This document shows positions 31,809-39,973 of a stretch of DNA of 64,000 nt, one piece after another. Numbering within the stretch: the stretch's first letter is position 1; each line of letters starts with the position of its first letter. Location: assembly GCA_963643205.1 (NCBI GenBank), contig CAVIJJ010000002.1, forward strand, positions 1-64,000, given 5' to 3'. The notes below the pieces were generated by a model, which ran no database searches, was not told the DNA's origin, and was given only the letters and a program-made list of their open reading frames with translations. The DNA is from Phil1 sp963643205. Its GTDB lineage: Bacteria; Bacillota; Clostridia; Christensenellales; CAG-138. The position numbers and the translations under genes are program-made.

Positions 31809-33827
31809 GTGGAAGCAAATAAAAAGTTTTATATTACAACCCCTATCTATTACCCCAGCGCTAAGCTGCACATAGGCCACGCTTACTGTACTGTGGCTAC
31901 GGACGTTATAGCCAGGTATAAGCGCATGCAGGGCTATGATGTGATGTTCCTTACCGGAACCGATGAGCATGGCCAGAAAATAGAGGAAAAGGCAAAGGCG
32001 GCGGGCGTTACCCCGCAGCAGTTTGTTGACAATATAGTTTTGGGCAAGGGCGGCGTAAAGGATCTTTGGAACCTTATGAACATTTCAAACGATCGCTTTA
32101 TCCGCACAACCGACGATTATCATGTTGCCGCGATACAGAAGATATTCAAAAAGATGTATGAAAACGGCGATATTTACAAGGGAAAGTACGTTGGCAAATA
32201 CTGCACCCCCTGCGAGAGCTTCTGGACGGAAAGCCAGCTTGTTGACGGCAAGTGCCCGGACTGCGGCAGGGAAGTGAAGGACGCGGAGGAGGAAGCGTAT
32301 TTCTTCCGCCTTTCAAAGTATGCCGAGCCTGTAAGGAAGCTGCTGCTTGAGGGCAATTTCCTTGAGCCTGCCAGCCGCGTAAACGAGATGGTAAAGAATT
32401 TTATAGATCCCGGCCTTGAGGACCTGTGCGTAAGCCGCACAAGCTTCACCTGGGGCGTTCCCGTGGATTTTGACCCCGGCCATGTTGTATACGTTTGGGT
32501 TGACGCGCTGTTTAATTACTGCACCGCGCTCGGCTTTATGAACGACAAGTATCCCGAATCGGACTTTGAAAAGTTCTGGCCCGCGGATGTGCACATGGTC
32601 GGCAAGGAAATAGTCCGTTTCCATTCCATTATATGGCCCGCAATGCTCATGAGCATGGGTATGCCCCTGCCCAAAAAGATTTTCGGCCACGGCTGGCTTC
32701 TGCTTGGCGGCGGCAAGATGAGCAAATCCAAGGGCAACGTGGTTGATCCTTATATACTTTCCGAGCGTTTCGGCGTGGATGCCCTGCGCTTCTACCTTAT
32801 GCGCGAGTTCCCGCTCGGTTCGGACGGCAACTTCTCAAACGAGCTGCTTATTTCCCGCATAAATTCAGAGCTTGCCAACGACCTTGGCAACCTGCTCAGC
32901 CGCTCCGTCGCAATGGTTGAAAAATACTTTGGCGGCACTATTCCCGAAGAGCGCAAGGCCGATGCCGCGGATGATGAGCTTATAGGCATGGTTAAGGAGC
33001 TTAGGGGCAAATACGAGCAGCTTATGGACAAATTCGGCACGCAGGACGCCATTATCGAGGTGTTCCGCGTAATATCAAGGGCCAATAAATACATTGACGA
33101 AACAGCTCCCTGGGTGCTTGCGAAGGATATGGAAGCGAACGGCGCAAGGCTTGCCGCGGTTATGTATAACCTTATCGAAACCCTGCGCGTATGCCTTACC
33201 CTGCTTACTCCCTTTATACCGCAAAGCGTGGAGAAGGGCTTCATGCAGATAGGCGCCGCAAAGGAAGACACAACCTGGGAAGCGGCCGCCGAGTGGGGCA
33301 GGATGAAGAACGTTACCGTGCACAAGGGCGAGGCTCTTTTCCCGAGAATTGACATGAAGAAAGAGCTTGAGGCGCTTGAGAAGCTGGAGCATAGCGAGGA
33401 GCAGAAGCAGGAGAAAAAGGAAGCCAAGCCCGAGCAGAAGCAGGAAAAGAAGGAAGTTAAGGCCGAGGAAAAGACCGACGACGGCTACATTTCATTTGAT
33501 GATTTTGAAAAGGTAAAGCTGCGCGTTGCGGTTGTTAAAAACTGCGAATTTGTACCCAAAAGCGAAAAGCTGCTTAAGTTCACGCTGGACATGGGCAACA
33601 ACGAGGAGCGCACAATACTTTCCGGCATCCGCAAGTGGTATCAGCAGCCCGAGGAGCTTATAGGCAGGCGCGTTATAGCCTGCGTAAACCTTAAACCCCG
33701 CAAGATGGTTGGCATTATGAGCGAGGGCATGCTGCTTAGCGCCTTTACGCCCACGGCGGACGGAGGGGAGGAGCTTAGGCTTCTTTCAACCGAGGATATT
33801 ATGCCCGGCGGCAGCGAGGTAGGTTAA
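31809..33827 (+). CDS. metG: Methionyl-tRNA synthetase with C-terminal tRNA-binding domain
   Basis: A 672-residue class I synthetase. The HIGH motif is at 21-24, zinc knuckle Cys residues lie in CTPCESFWTESQLVDGKCPDCG (split over about 133-157), and KMSKS is near 304-308. A Glu/Lys/Gln-rich linker with two copies of EQKQEKKE (about 530-555) leads to a CsaA/Trbp-type tRNA-binding domain (about 565-672). The start is GTG at 31809 after GGAGGAG. It leads an operon with GNAT and tatD genes, a common Firmicutes arrangement. Confidence 0.95.
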   Translation: MEANKKFYITTPIYYPSAKLHIGHAYCTVATDVIARYKRMQGYDVMFLTGTDEHGQKIEEKAKAAGVTPQQFVDNIVLGKGGVKDLWNLMNISNDRFIRTTDDYHVAAIQKIFKKMYENGDIYKGKYVGKYCTPCESFWTESQLVDGKCPDCGREVKDAEEEAYFFRLSKYAEPVRKLLLEGNFLEPASRVNEMVKNFIDPGLEDLCVSRTSFTWGVPVDFDPGHVVYVWVDALFNYCTALGFMNDKYPESDFEKFWPADVHMVGKEIVRFHSIIWPAMLMSMGMPLPKKIFGHGWLLLGGGKMSKSKGNVVDPYILSERFGVDALRFYLMREFPLGSDGNFSNELLISRINSELANDLGNLLSRSVAMVEKYFGGTIPEERKADAADDELIGMVKELRGKYEQLMDKFGTQDAIIEVFRVISRANKYIDETAPWVLAKDMEANGARLAAVMYNLIETLRVCLTLLTPFIPQSVEKGFMQIGAAKEDTTWEAAAEWGRMKNVTVHKGEALFPRIDMKKELEALEKLEHSEEQKQEKKEAKPEQKQEKKEVKAEEKTDDGYISFDDFEKVKLRVAVVKNCEFVPKSEKLLKFTLDMGNNEERTILSGIRKWYQQPEELIGRRVIACVNLKPRKMVGIMSEGMLLSAFTPTADGGEELRLLSTEDIMPGGSEVG

Positions 33828-34357
33828 TGGAGCTTGTTCCGCTGAAAAACGGAAAATGGCTTACCGTACGCCCGGCGGAGCCAAGTGACGCGGCGGATTA
33901 CATGGCGTTTTCGCGCGTGGTAGGCGGCGAAACCGATTACCTTATGATTGATTGCCACGGCTTTGCGGGCTCGGTTGAGGACAAGGCGAAGTATCTCAGT
34001 GCCGCCCTCGCGGACAGACGGTATTGCGTAATGCTTGCCCTTATAGAGGGCGAGATTGTGGGCGTTTGCACCGTTTCCCCTATGGGGCGCGGCAGGGCGA
34101 GCGGCAACGCCATGTTTGGCATAGCCGTAGTGAAAAGCTGCTGGAAGCTTGGCATAGGCGCGATACTTACGGTTATCGCCAAGGACTATGCCGAGCAGGC
34201 CGGCTACCATAAAATTTGCCTTGACGTGCGCGCGGATAACGAGCGGGCGATAAGGCTTTACAAGCGCTTTGGTTTTGAGCAGTGCGGCCTTAAAAAGGAA
34301 CAGCTGCTTGTAAACGGCGTGTATTATGACGAAATAATGATGGAACTGATGCTATGA
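33827..34357 (+). CDS. GNAT family N-acetyltransferase
   Basis: A 176-residue acetyltransferase. KSCWKLGIGAILTVIAKDY (about 103-121) is the acetyl-CoA-binding helix region, and LDVRADNERAIRLYKRFGFEQCG near 131-153 is typical of the RimI/RimJ-like C-terminal half. Substrate unknown. The start overlaps the metG stop by one base (TAATG), and the stop overlaps tatD. Confidence 0.85.
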   Translation: MELVPLKNGKWLTVRPAEPSDAADYMAFSRVVGGETDYLMIDCHGFAGSVEDKAKYLSAALADRRYCVMLALIEGEIVGVCTVSPMGRGRASGNAMFGIAVVKSCWKLGIGAILTVIAKDYAEQAGYHKICLDVRADNERAIRLYKRFGFEQCGLKKEQLLVNGVYYDEIMMELML

Positions 34358-35121
34358 GATTTTTTGATACTCACGCGCATTTGAACGACGAAAGCTTTGA
34401 CGGGGACAGGGAAGAGATTATACCATATCTTCATTCCGCGGGAGCCGAGCTTATACTGGATATCGCCTGCGCGATGGGGGATTTTGAAAAAACGCTCGGC
34501 ATAACGGCGAAATATCCCTTTATATACGGCGCCTACGGCATACATCCGCATTACGCTTCGGACCCCGGCGCGGACTGGGAGAAGAATCTCAGGCTTGCAC
34601 TAAAGGACAAAAAGGCCGTGTGCCTGGGCGAGATAGGCCTTGATTATCACTATGATCTTTCCGAAAAGGAGGATCAGAAAAGACTGTTTGATTATCAGCT
34701 GAAAATGGCGAAGGAGCTTGATCTGCCCGTGTCGCTGCACATAAGGGAAGCCTTTGGCGACGCTATGAGCATACTAAACGCGAACAGGGAGGGACTTAAG
34801 GGCGTTATGCATTGCTTCAGCGGCAGCGTTGAAACCGCGCGTGAATGCCTGGACATGGGGCTTTATATCGCGCTCGGCGGGGCGGTAACGTTCAAAAACG
34901 CCGTAAAACCGATAGAGGTTGCCAAATACGTGCCGCAGGATAGGCTTCTTCTTGAAACGGATTGTCCGTATATGGCGCCGGTACCCTATCGCGGCAAGCG
35001 GAACGACCCTTCGCTGGTTCCGGTAATAGCGCGGTGCATAGCCGATGCCCGCGGCGAGGACGCGGAGGAGCTTATGCAAAAATGCCTTGAAAACGGCAAA
35101 AGATTATTCGGCATATCGTAA
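34354..35121 (+). CDS. tatD: TatD family metal-dependent deoxyribonuclease
   Basis: A 255-residue TIM-barrel hydrolase. Metal ligands are FDTHAHL (3-9, HxH), the Glu in CLGEIGLDYH (about 90-99), SLHIRE (about 128), HCFSGS (about 152) and LLETDCPY (about 200, Asp). TatD proteins act as 3'-5' exonucleases or endonucleases in repair. Position after metG is conserved in Firmicutes. The start overlaps the GNAT stop (ATGA). Confidence 0.93.
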   Translation: MRFFDTHAHLNDESFDGDREEIIPYLHSAGAELILDIACAMGDFEKTLGITAKYPFIYGAYGIHPHYASDPGADWEKNLRLALKDKKAVCLGEIGLDYHYDLSEKEDQKRLFDYQLKMAKELDLPVSLHIREAFGDAMSILNANREGLKGVMHCFSGSVETARECLDMGLYIALGGAVTFKNAVKPIEVAKYVPQDRLLLETDCPYMAPVPYRGKRNDPSLVPVIARCIADARGEDAEELMQKCLENGKRLFGIS

Positions 35122-35173
35122 CTGACCGGCATGAAACGCCGGCAAAAATATAAAACGGGAGATGAATTCCAAT

Positions 35174-35743
35174 ATGGCACAGGTAACCATGGAGCAGGCC
35201 GAAAGGCTTATTAAGGCAAATGTTACGGAGCAGCATCTTTTTACCCACGCTCGTGCCGTAAGCGCGGCTATGGGCGCGATGGCGGAACATTTCGGCGAGG
35301 ATAAGGCGCACTGGGAAGCGGTTGGCTATCTTCACGATGTGGATTACGAAAAGTTCCCAACCGAGCACCTTGCGCATACAAGGGAACTGCTCGCGGGCGA
35401 GGATATAGACGAAAGCGATATCCGCGCGATTCTCTCGCACGGCTATGGGCTTTGCAGCGACGTTAAGCCCGAAACCAACATGGAAAAGAGCCTTTTCACG
35501 GTTGATGAGCTTACGGGCATTGTGCAGGCGGCATCGCTTATGCGCCCAACGGGCATAACCGATTTGGAAGTGAAGAGCCTTAAAAAGAAATATAAGGACA
35601 AGAAATTTGCCGCCAAGTGCAGCCGAGAGGTTATAGACAGCGGCTGCGCCATGCTGGGCATGCCTATAGAGGACGTTATGGCCATAGTGATAAAGGGTAT
35701 GCAGGCTTACGCGGATGAGCTTGGAATAGGGGCAAAAGAGTAA
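35174..35743 (+). CDS. HD domain protein, probable phosphohydrolase
   Basis: A 189-residue protein with HD-superfamily residues: His in FTHARAV (about 24-30), the HD pair in YLHDVDYEKFP (about 54-64) and HTRELL (about 70). Substrate unknown. Start ATG at 35174 is chosen because the ribosome site GGGAG touches an ATG at 35162. It ends the metG-tatD run and is followed by a strong terminator. Confidence 0.8.
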   Translation: MAQVTMEQAERLIKANVTEQHLFTHARAVSAAMGAMAEHFGEDKAHWEAVGYLHDVDYEKFPTEHLAHTRELLAGEDIDESDIRAILSHGYGLCSDVKPETNMEKSLFTVDELTGIVQAASLMRPTGITDLEVKSLKKKYKDKKFAAKCSREVIDSGCAMLGMPIEDVMAIVIKGMQAYADELGIGAKE

Positions 35744-35753
35744 ATAACAGCGT

Positions 35754-35789
35754 GCGGCACCGGGGCTTCGGCAGGGTGCCGCTTTTTTT
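35754..35789 (+). terminator. Terminator after the HD gene
   Basis: gcggcacc / ggtgccgc stem (35754-35761 with 35775-35782) and seven T. Confidence 0.9.
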
Positions 35790-36030
35790 AGGGCAACTTA
35801 CTTTATCAAGCTTGGAATATCTCCAAAAAGTCGGATTTCAAGTACTGTACAACCAAATTATCTCAGTCCCGTACCCCTCGCGGAGCGATCGTTTCAAATG
35901 GGGTAGGGGGTCGCCAGGGGACCTAGGGGAAGAAATCGAAATCTTCCCCGGCCCCTTGGCATAAATAAAGCCGGGCTTGCGGTAAAGTAAGCTTTATAAT
36001 TCCAAAGCTGGGATATTACTATATTTAGCA
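35790..36030. other. Gene-free structured stretch of unknown nature
   Basis: No coding frame is credible here. It contains a strong hairpin (35913-35960: an inner perfect 8-bp stem ggggaaga/tcttcccc and an outer gccagggg/ccccttggc stem) and a weaker tacccc/ggggta pair (35872-35877 with 35900-35905). Related AT-rich pieces (aagcttggaatat and aaagctgggatatt) flank it. It could be a short non-autonomous element or an unassigned RNA. No promoter is obvious. Confidence 0.45.
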
Positions 36031-36032
36031 AA

Positions 36033-36072
36033 AGAGCAGACGAAGGAGATTATAACTCACCTCGTCTGCTCT
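36033..36072 (-). terminator. Terminator of trpS
   Basis: Perfect 11-bp stem agagcagacga / tcgtctgctct. On the minus strand it is followed by tttt. Confidence 0.85.
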
Positions 36073-36092
36073 TAAATTCAATTAAATTTGCC

Positions 36093-37094
36093 TTACGCGT
36101 TAAAGCCCATTGCTTCGTATACCTTCTTAACGGTCTTGGAAGCGGCCTCACCGGCGCGAACGGCACCGGCCTTGATTACGCTGTGCAGATAATCCTTGTT
36201 GTCCATAAGGCGCGCGTACTCGGCCTGTATGGGGGCAAGGCCCTCTATTATGGCGTCGGCGGTTTCGTTCTTAAGCGCGCCGTAGTTCTGTCCCGCGAAA
36301 TGCTCCTCCGCTTCCTGTATGGACTTGCCGGTAAAACTTGTGTATATCGCAAGCAGGTTTGAAACACCGGCCTTGTTCTCAACATCGTATTTGACTATGC
36401 CGTCGCAGTCCGTGACCGCCTTGCGCAGCTTTTTGCGTATAACGTCCGGCGTGTCTATTATGGACACAAAGCCGTTGGGGTTCGCGTCGGACTTGCTCAT
36501 CTTCTGCGCGGGGTTCTGCAGGCTCATTACGCGGGAGCCGATCTTGGGCGTGTATCCTTCGGGAATTGTGAATATGTCGCCATGGTTGCGGTTGAAGCGA
36601 ATGGCTATGTCGCGGCAAATTTCAATATGCTGCCTCTGATCCTCGCCAACGGGCACTATGTCGCTTTGATAAAGCAGTATGTCCGCCGCCATAAGCACGG
36701 GGTATGTGAAAAGGCCGGCGTTTATATTGTCCGCGTGCTTGGCGCTCTTGTCCTTAAACTGGGTCATGCGGTTAAGCTCGCCCATATAGGTTGCGCAGTT
36801 GAGCACCCAGCTAAGTTCGCAATGCTCCTTAACATCGGACTGAACGAATACAACGCTCTTTTCGGGATCAACGCCGCAGGCCAGAAGAAGGGCCGCGAGG
36901 GAAAGCGTGTTTTCCCGGAGCACGTCGGGATCCTGCTTAACGGTAATCGCGTGAAGATTGGCTACGCAGTAATAGCAGAGCCTGCCCTCTCCCTGAAGCA
37001 GCGGCCAGTTGCGCAGCGCCCCCACATAATTGCCTATCGTGGGTATGCCGGAAGGCTGAATACCGCTCAATACTATTTTCTTTCCGTTTTCCAT
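36093..37094 (-). CDS. trpS: Tryptophanyl-tRNA synthetase
   Basis: A 333-residue class I synthetase. LSGIQPSGIPTIGNYVGAL (about 8-26) carries the HIGH-equivalent TIGN, and KMSKSDANP is the KMSKS loop. VGEDQRQHIEICRDIA near 145 is also characteristic. The start ATG at 37094 is nine bases after AAAGGAGAA; an upstream GTG/ATG frame to 37121 includes that site. It is transcribed divergently from dnaX and has no T-box leader. Confidence 0.95.
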   Translation of the reverse strand: MENGKKIVLSGIQPSGIPTIGNYVGALRNWPLLQGEGRLCYYCVANLHAITVKQDPDVLRENTLSLAALLLACGVDPEKSVVFVQSDVKEHCELSWVLNCATYMGELNRMTQFKDKSAKHADNINAGLFTYPVLMAADILLYQSDIVPVGEDQRQHIEICRDIAIRFNRNHGDIFTIPEGYTPKIGSRVMSLQNPAQKMSKSDANPNGFVSIIDTPDVIRKKLRKAVTDCDGIVKYDVENKAGVSNLLAIYTSFTGKSIQEAEEHFAGQNYGALKNETADAIIEGLAPIQAEYARLMDNKDYLHSVIKAGAVRAGEAASKTVKKVYEAMGFNA

Positions 37095-37137
37095 AGCCAA
37101 AAGTTCTCCTTTGATAACCATAAAATCAACAAACTAC

Positions 37138-37166
37138 ATTATATCAGCTTGTTTTGCCTGTGGCAA
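37138..37166 (-). promoter_or_regulatory. trpS promoter sharing its -35 with dnaX
   Basis: Minus strand TTGCCA (37166-37161), 17-nt spacer, TATAAT (37143-37138). The -35 hexamer is the same six base pairs used by the dnaX promoter on the other strand. Confidence 0.7.
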
Positions 37167-37189
37167 TGCCGGCTTCAAAATGGTACAAT
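37161..37189 (+). promoter_or_regulatory. dnaX promoter sharing its -35 with trpS
   Basis: TGGCAA (37161-37166), 17-nt spacer, TACAAT (37184-37189). The shared hexamer means polymerase probably cannot occupy both promoters at once. Confidence 0.6.
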
Positions 37190-37219
37190 TATAAAGGCAT
37201 AAAATCACGGAGGCACATT

Positions 37220-38827
37220 ATGGCTTATCAGGCATTATACAGAAAATATCGTCCCCAGCAGTTTTGCGACGTGCTTGGGCAGGAACATATAACAACAACG
37301 CTTAAAAATCAGGTTGAAAGCGGAAGGGTAAGCCATGCGTATGTGTTTTCGGGCAGCAGAGGTACCGGCAAAACCACAACGGCTAAAATACTCGCCCGCG
37401 CCGTAAACTGCGCCCATCCCGTAAGCGGCGAACCCTGCGGGGAATGCGAATACTGCCTTGCCGCGGCGGACAGCGCGGACATAATAGAGCTTGACGCCGC
37501 CAGCAACACAAGCGTTGACGATATGCGCGCCATAATAGACAAGGCCCGTTTTACCCCGCTTAAGCTTAAAAAGAAGGTTTATATAATAGACGAGGCGCAC
37601 ATGCTTTCCCGCGCGGCGTTCAATGCCCTTCTTAAAACGCTTGAAGAGCCGCCGGAGCACGTTCTTTTCATATTGGCTACAACCGAGCCTCAGAGCATAC
37701 CCGCGACGATTATTTCAAGATGCCAGCGCTTTGATTTTCACAGAATAGGCGTGGAGGACATAATAAATTGCGTGAGGAGCGCCGTTAATAAGGCGGGCGC
37801 GAATATAGACGACGAAGGCCTGCTTGTTATAGCCCGCGCGGCGGACGGCGGCATGAGAGATGCGCTCAGCATTGCCGACCAGTGCATAGCCTTCTGCGGA
37901 AACAATGTGACCGCGCGCGATATATACGGCGTGCTTGGCGGAATGGACTCATCCTTCCTTTTCAGCACGGCGGACGCGCTTATAAACGGCGATGCCGCGC
38001 TTGCGATAAGAAGTCTGGACAGCGTGATAGAGCAGGGCAGGGACATGAGCGTTTTCGCCAACGATATGGCAAAGCATTTCAGGTCGCTGCTTATAGCTAA
38101 GCTTTGCGGCAAGAGCGAGGATATATTAAGCTGCACGCCGGATACAATGGCAAGGTATATCGAGCAGGCGTCACGCTGCGGCGAAACCAGGCTGAGAGCA
38201 GCGCTTGATGTGCTTATGGACGCAGTTTCCGGAATAAGATATATTTCATTGCCGAGAGTAAAGCTTGAAAGCGCGTTTATACGCATAGCCTCGCCCGAAA
38301 AGACTGCCGCTGAGGACACAAGCGGCCTTATGGAAAGGCTTGAGGCAATGGAAACAAAACTCAGCGAAATGGCGAAGGGCGGATACGTCCCCGTTCAGAC
38401 CGCGCAGCAGACGATTGCCGCGGTGCCTGCGCAAACGCAGAGCGTTCCGGCTCAGGCCGCGAATACGGAGAAGCAAAATACGCAGCAAACACCAATGCCC
38501 GCCGCCGCGCCGGCGCAGGGCGGTATGGACGCGAAGACGCTTTGGAATTATATCTGCAGTGAATTGGATAAGAAGAACCCAACGCTTCCGCCGCTTGGCA
38601 GAAAGAGCGAATGCAGAATAGAAGGGAATATACTTTATATTTATCTGCCGAGGCAGAGCATTGTTAACCTGTTTATTATGCCGAATAATCTTAAGATGGC
38701 GCAGGATGCACTTGACGCGAGAGCGACAGGCTTAACAATACGCTACGCAACCAAGGAAATGAGCGGCGAATCCCTGGCGGAGACGGCGAAAAAGGCATTC
38801 GGCTCCATAATCGAGATAGTTGAGTGA
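37220..38827 (+). CDS. dnaX: DNA polymerase III subunit gamma/tau
   Basis: A 535-residue clamp-loader subunit. Walker A GSRGTGKTT is at 45-53, the zinc module has Cys64, Cys73, Cys76 and Cys79, Walker B/DEAH is YIIDEAHMLS (about 117-126), and sensor 1 is ATTEP. A Gln/Ala/Pro-rich linker (about 385-435) precedes the C-terminal tau domain. Start ATG at 37220 follows CGGAGG. The dnaX-ybaB-recR order is the usual one. Confidence 0.96.
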   Translation: MAYQALYRKYRPQQFCDVLGQEHITTTLKNQVESGRVSHAYVFSGSRGTGKTTTAKILARAVNCAHPVSGEPCGECEYCLAAADSADIIELDAASNTSVDDMRAIIDKARFTPLKLKKKVYIIDEAHMLSRAAFNALLKTLEEPPEHVLFILATTEPQSIPATIISRCQRFDFHRIGVEDIINCVRSAVNKAGANIDDEGLLVIARAADGGMRDALSIADQCIAFCGNNVTARDIYGVLGGMDSSFLFSTADALINGDAALAIRSLDSVIEQGRDMSVFANDMAKHFRSLLIAKLCGKSEDILSCTPDTMARYIEQASRCGETRLRAALDVLMDAVSGIRYISLPRVKLESAFIRIASPEKTAAEDTSGLMERLEAMETKLSEMAKGGYVPVQTAQQTIAAVPAQTQSVPAQAANTEKQNTQQTPMPAAAPAQGGMDAKTLWNYICSELDKKNPTLPPLGRKSECRIEGNILYIYLPRQSIVNLFIMPNNLKMAQDALDARATGLTIRYATKEMSGESLAETAKKAFGSIIEIVE

Positions 38828-38848
38828 AAATCGGATATATGATATAAT
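38820..38848 (+). promoter_or_regulatory. Promoter of ybaB-recR overlapping the end of dnaX
   Basis: TTGAGT (38820-38825), 17-nt spacer, TATAAT (38843-38848). The -35 overlaps the dnaX stop codon. Confidence 0.7.
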
Positions 38849-38896
38849 CATTATTCGGCAAATAATAAAATAACACGATATAAACGGAGGATAATT

Positions 38897-39235
38897 ATGG
38901 CAAGAAACGGTTTTCCCGGAGCAATGGGCGGCGGAAATATGCAGCAGCTTATGCGCCAGGCGCAGAAAATGCAGCAGGACATGACCCGTATACAGCAGGA
39001 AATAGGCGAGCGTGAGTTCACGGCAAGCGTGGGCGGCGGCGTTGTAAGCGCTACGGTGCTCGGCACGAAGGAACTTAAGAGCGTTACCATAGATCCCTCC
39101 TGCGTGGATCCGGACGATGTGGAAATGCTGCAGGATCTTATAATAAGCGCGGTGAACGAGGCTATGCGAAACGCCGAGGAAACCATGAATACCGAAATGA
39201 ACAAGGTTACCGGGGGCATGAAGCTGGGCTTCTGA
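38897..39235 (+). CDS. YbaB/EbfC nucleoid-associated protein
   Basis: A 112-residue DNA-binding dimer of the YbaB family. The N-terminus is Gly/Met-rich and leads to QQLMRQAQKMQQDM; the core GVVSATVLGTKELKSVTIDPS (split, about 50-75) and the C-terminal helix with NEAMRNAEETMNTEM are typical. It sits between dnaX and recR as in most bacteria. Ribosome site CGGAGG. Confidence 0.93.
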   Translation: MARNGFPGAMGGGNMQQLMRQAQKMQQDMTRIQQEIGEREFTASVGGGVVSATVLGTKELKSVTIDPSCVDPDDVEMLQDLIISAVNEAMRNAEETMNTEMNKVTGGMKLGF

Positions 39236-39257
39236 TGCCCGAACGAAGGGGCTAAGA

Positions 39258-39848
39258 ATGATAGAACCCATTAACACGCTGTGTGCGCAGCTTGCCAAGC
39301 TGCCGGGAGTGGGCGCGAAGAGCGCGCAAAGGCTCGCCTATTATATTCTTGATATGAGCGACGCCTCGGCAAAGGAGCTTGCGGACAGCATTATAAACGC
39401 GAAGGAAAAGGTGCGCTATTGCCCTATCTGCGGCAACTATACGGATACTGAGCCCTGCGCTATATGCGCCGATGAAAAGCGCAGCGGAGAGGTTATTTGC
39501 GTGGTGGAGGACCCAAGAGAGGTCTTTGCCATGGAAAAGCTTAGGGAGTATCGCGGCCGCTACCATGTGCTGCACGGCGCCATATCGCCTACCGACGGCA
39601 TAGGCCCGGGAGATATTCGCATAAAGGAGCTTATAGAGCGCGTTGATGCCGGCGGGGTGAAGGAGGTTATACTCGCCACCAATCCGGACGTTAAGGGCGA
39701 GGCTACGGCAAGCTACATTGCCCGCGTGCTCAAGCCCAAGGGCGTACGCGTAACAAGGATTGCCCGCGGAGTACCGATAGGCGGAAGCCTTGAATATGTT
39801 GATGAAATGACGCTGCTGAAGGCCGTTGAGGGCAGACGAGAGCTTTAA
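39258..39848 (+). CDS. recR: Recombination mediator protein RecR
   Basis: A 196-residue protein working with RecFO to load RecA at gaps. The N-terminal HhH is LAKLPGVGAKSAQRLA (about 11-26), the zinc finger is CPICGNYTDTEPCAIC (about 55-70), and the Toprim domain has CVVEDPREVFAME near 80-92 and the Walker-B-like LATNPDVKGEATA near 139. Length is standard. Confidence 0.95.
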   Translation: MIEPINTLCAQLAKLPGVGAKSAQRLAYYILDMSDASAKELADSIINAKEKVRYCPICGNYTDTEPCAICADEKRSGEVICVVEDPREVFAMEKLREYRGRYHVLHGAISPTDGIGPGDIRIKELIERVDAGGVKEVILATNPDVKGEATASYIARVLKPKGVRVTRIARGVPIGGSLEYVDEMTLLKAVEGRREL

Positions 39849-39892
39849 GAAGGCAAAAATTTATATAAATTTATATAAATTTTACTTTCTGT

Positions 39893-39923
39893 GCAACCTT
39901 TTGACGGCAAAGCGGGTTTATAT
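39893..39923 (+). promoter_or_regulatory. Putative ECF-type promoter of lipoprotein gene
   Basis: GCAACCTTTTG (39893-39903), then a -10-like GTTTATAT ending at 39923. The spacing from GCAAC to TATAT is 21 bases, as at 45556. It resembles the promoter in front of the ECF sigma gene. Confidence 0.45.
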
Positions 39924-39973
39924 TATAGAAAAGAAAGTCCGATGACAAAAACACTTGGGGAAGGAGGCACCGC

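Noticed and set aside
125..35809. A 13-base identity (cttactttatcaa) at 125-137 and 35797-35809, first taken as ends of one repeated element.
   Set aside because: Chance matches of this length are expected many times in 64 kb, and the flanks do not extend the match.
39861..39880. Direct repeat ttatataaat x2 considered as a short repeat array.
   Set aside because: Only two units of simple AT sequence next to a promoter; no spacers, so not CRISPR or iterons.
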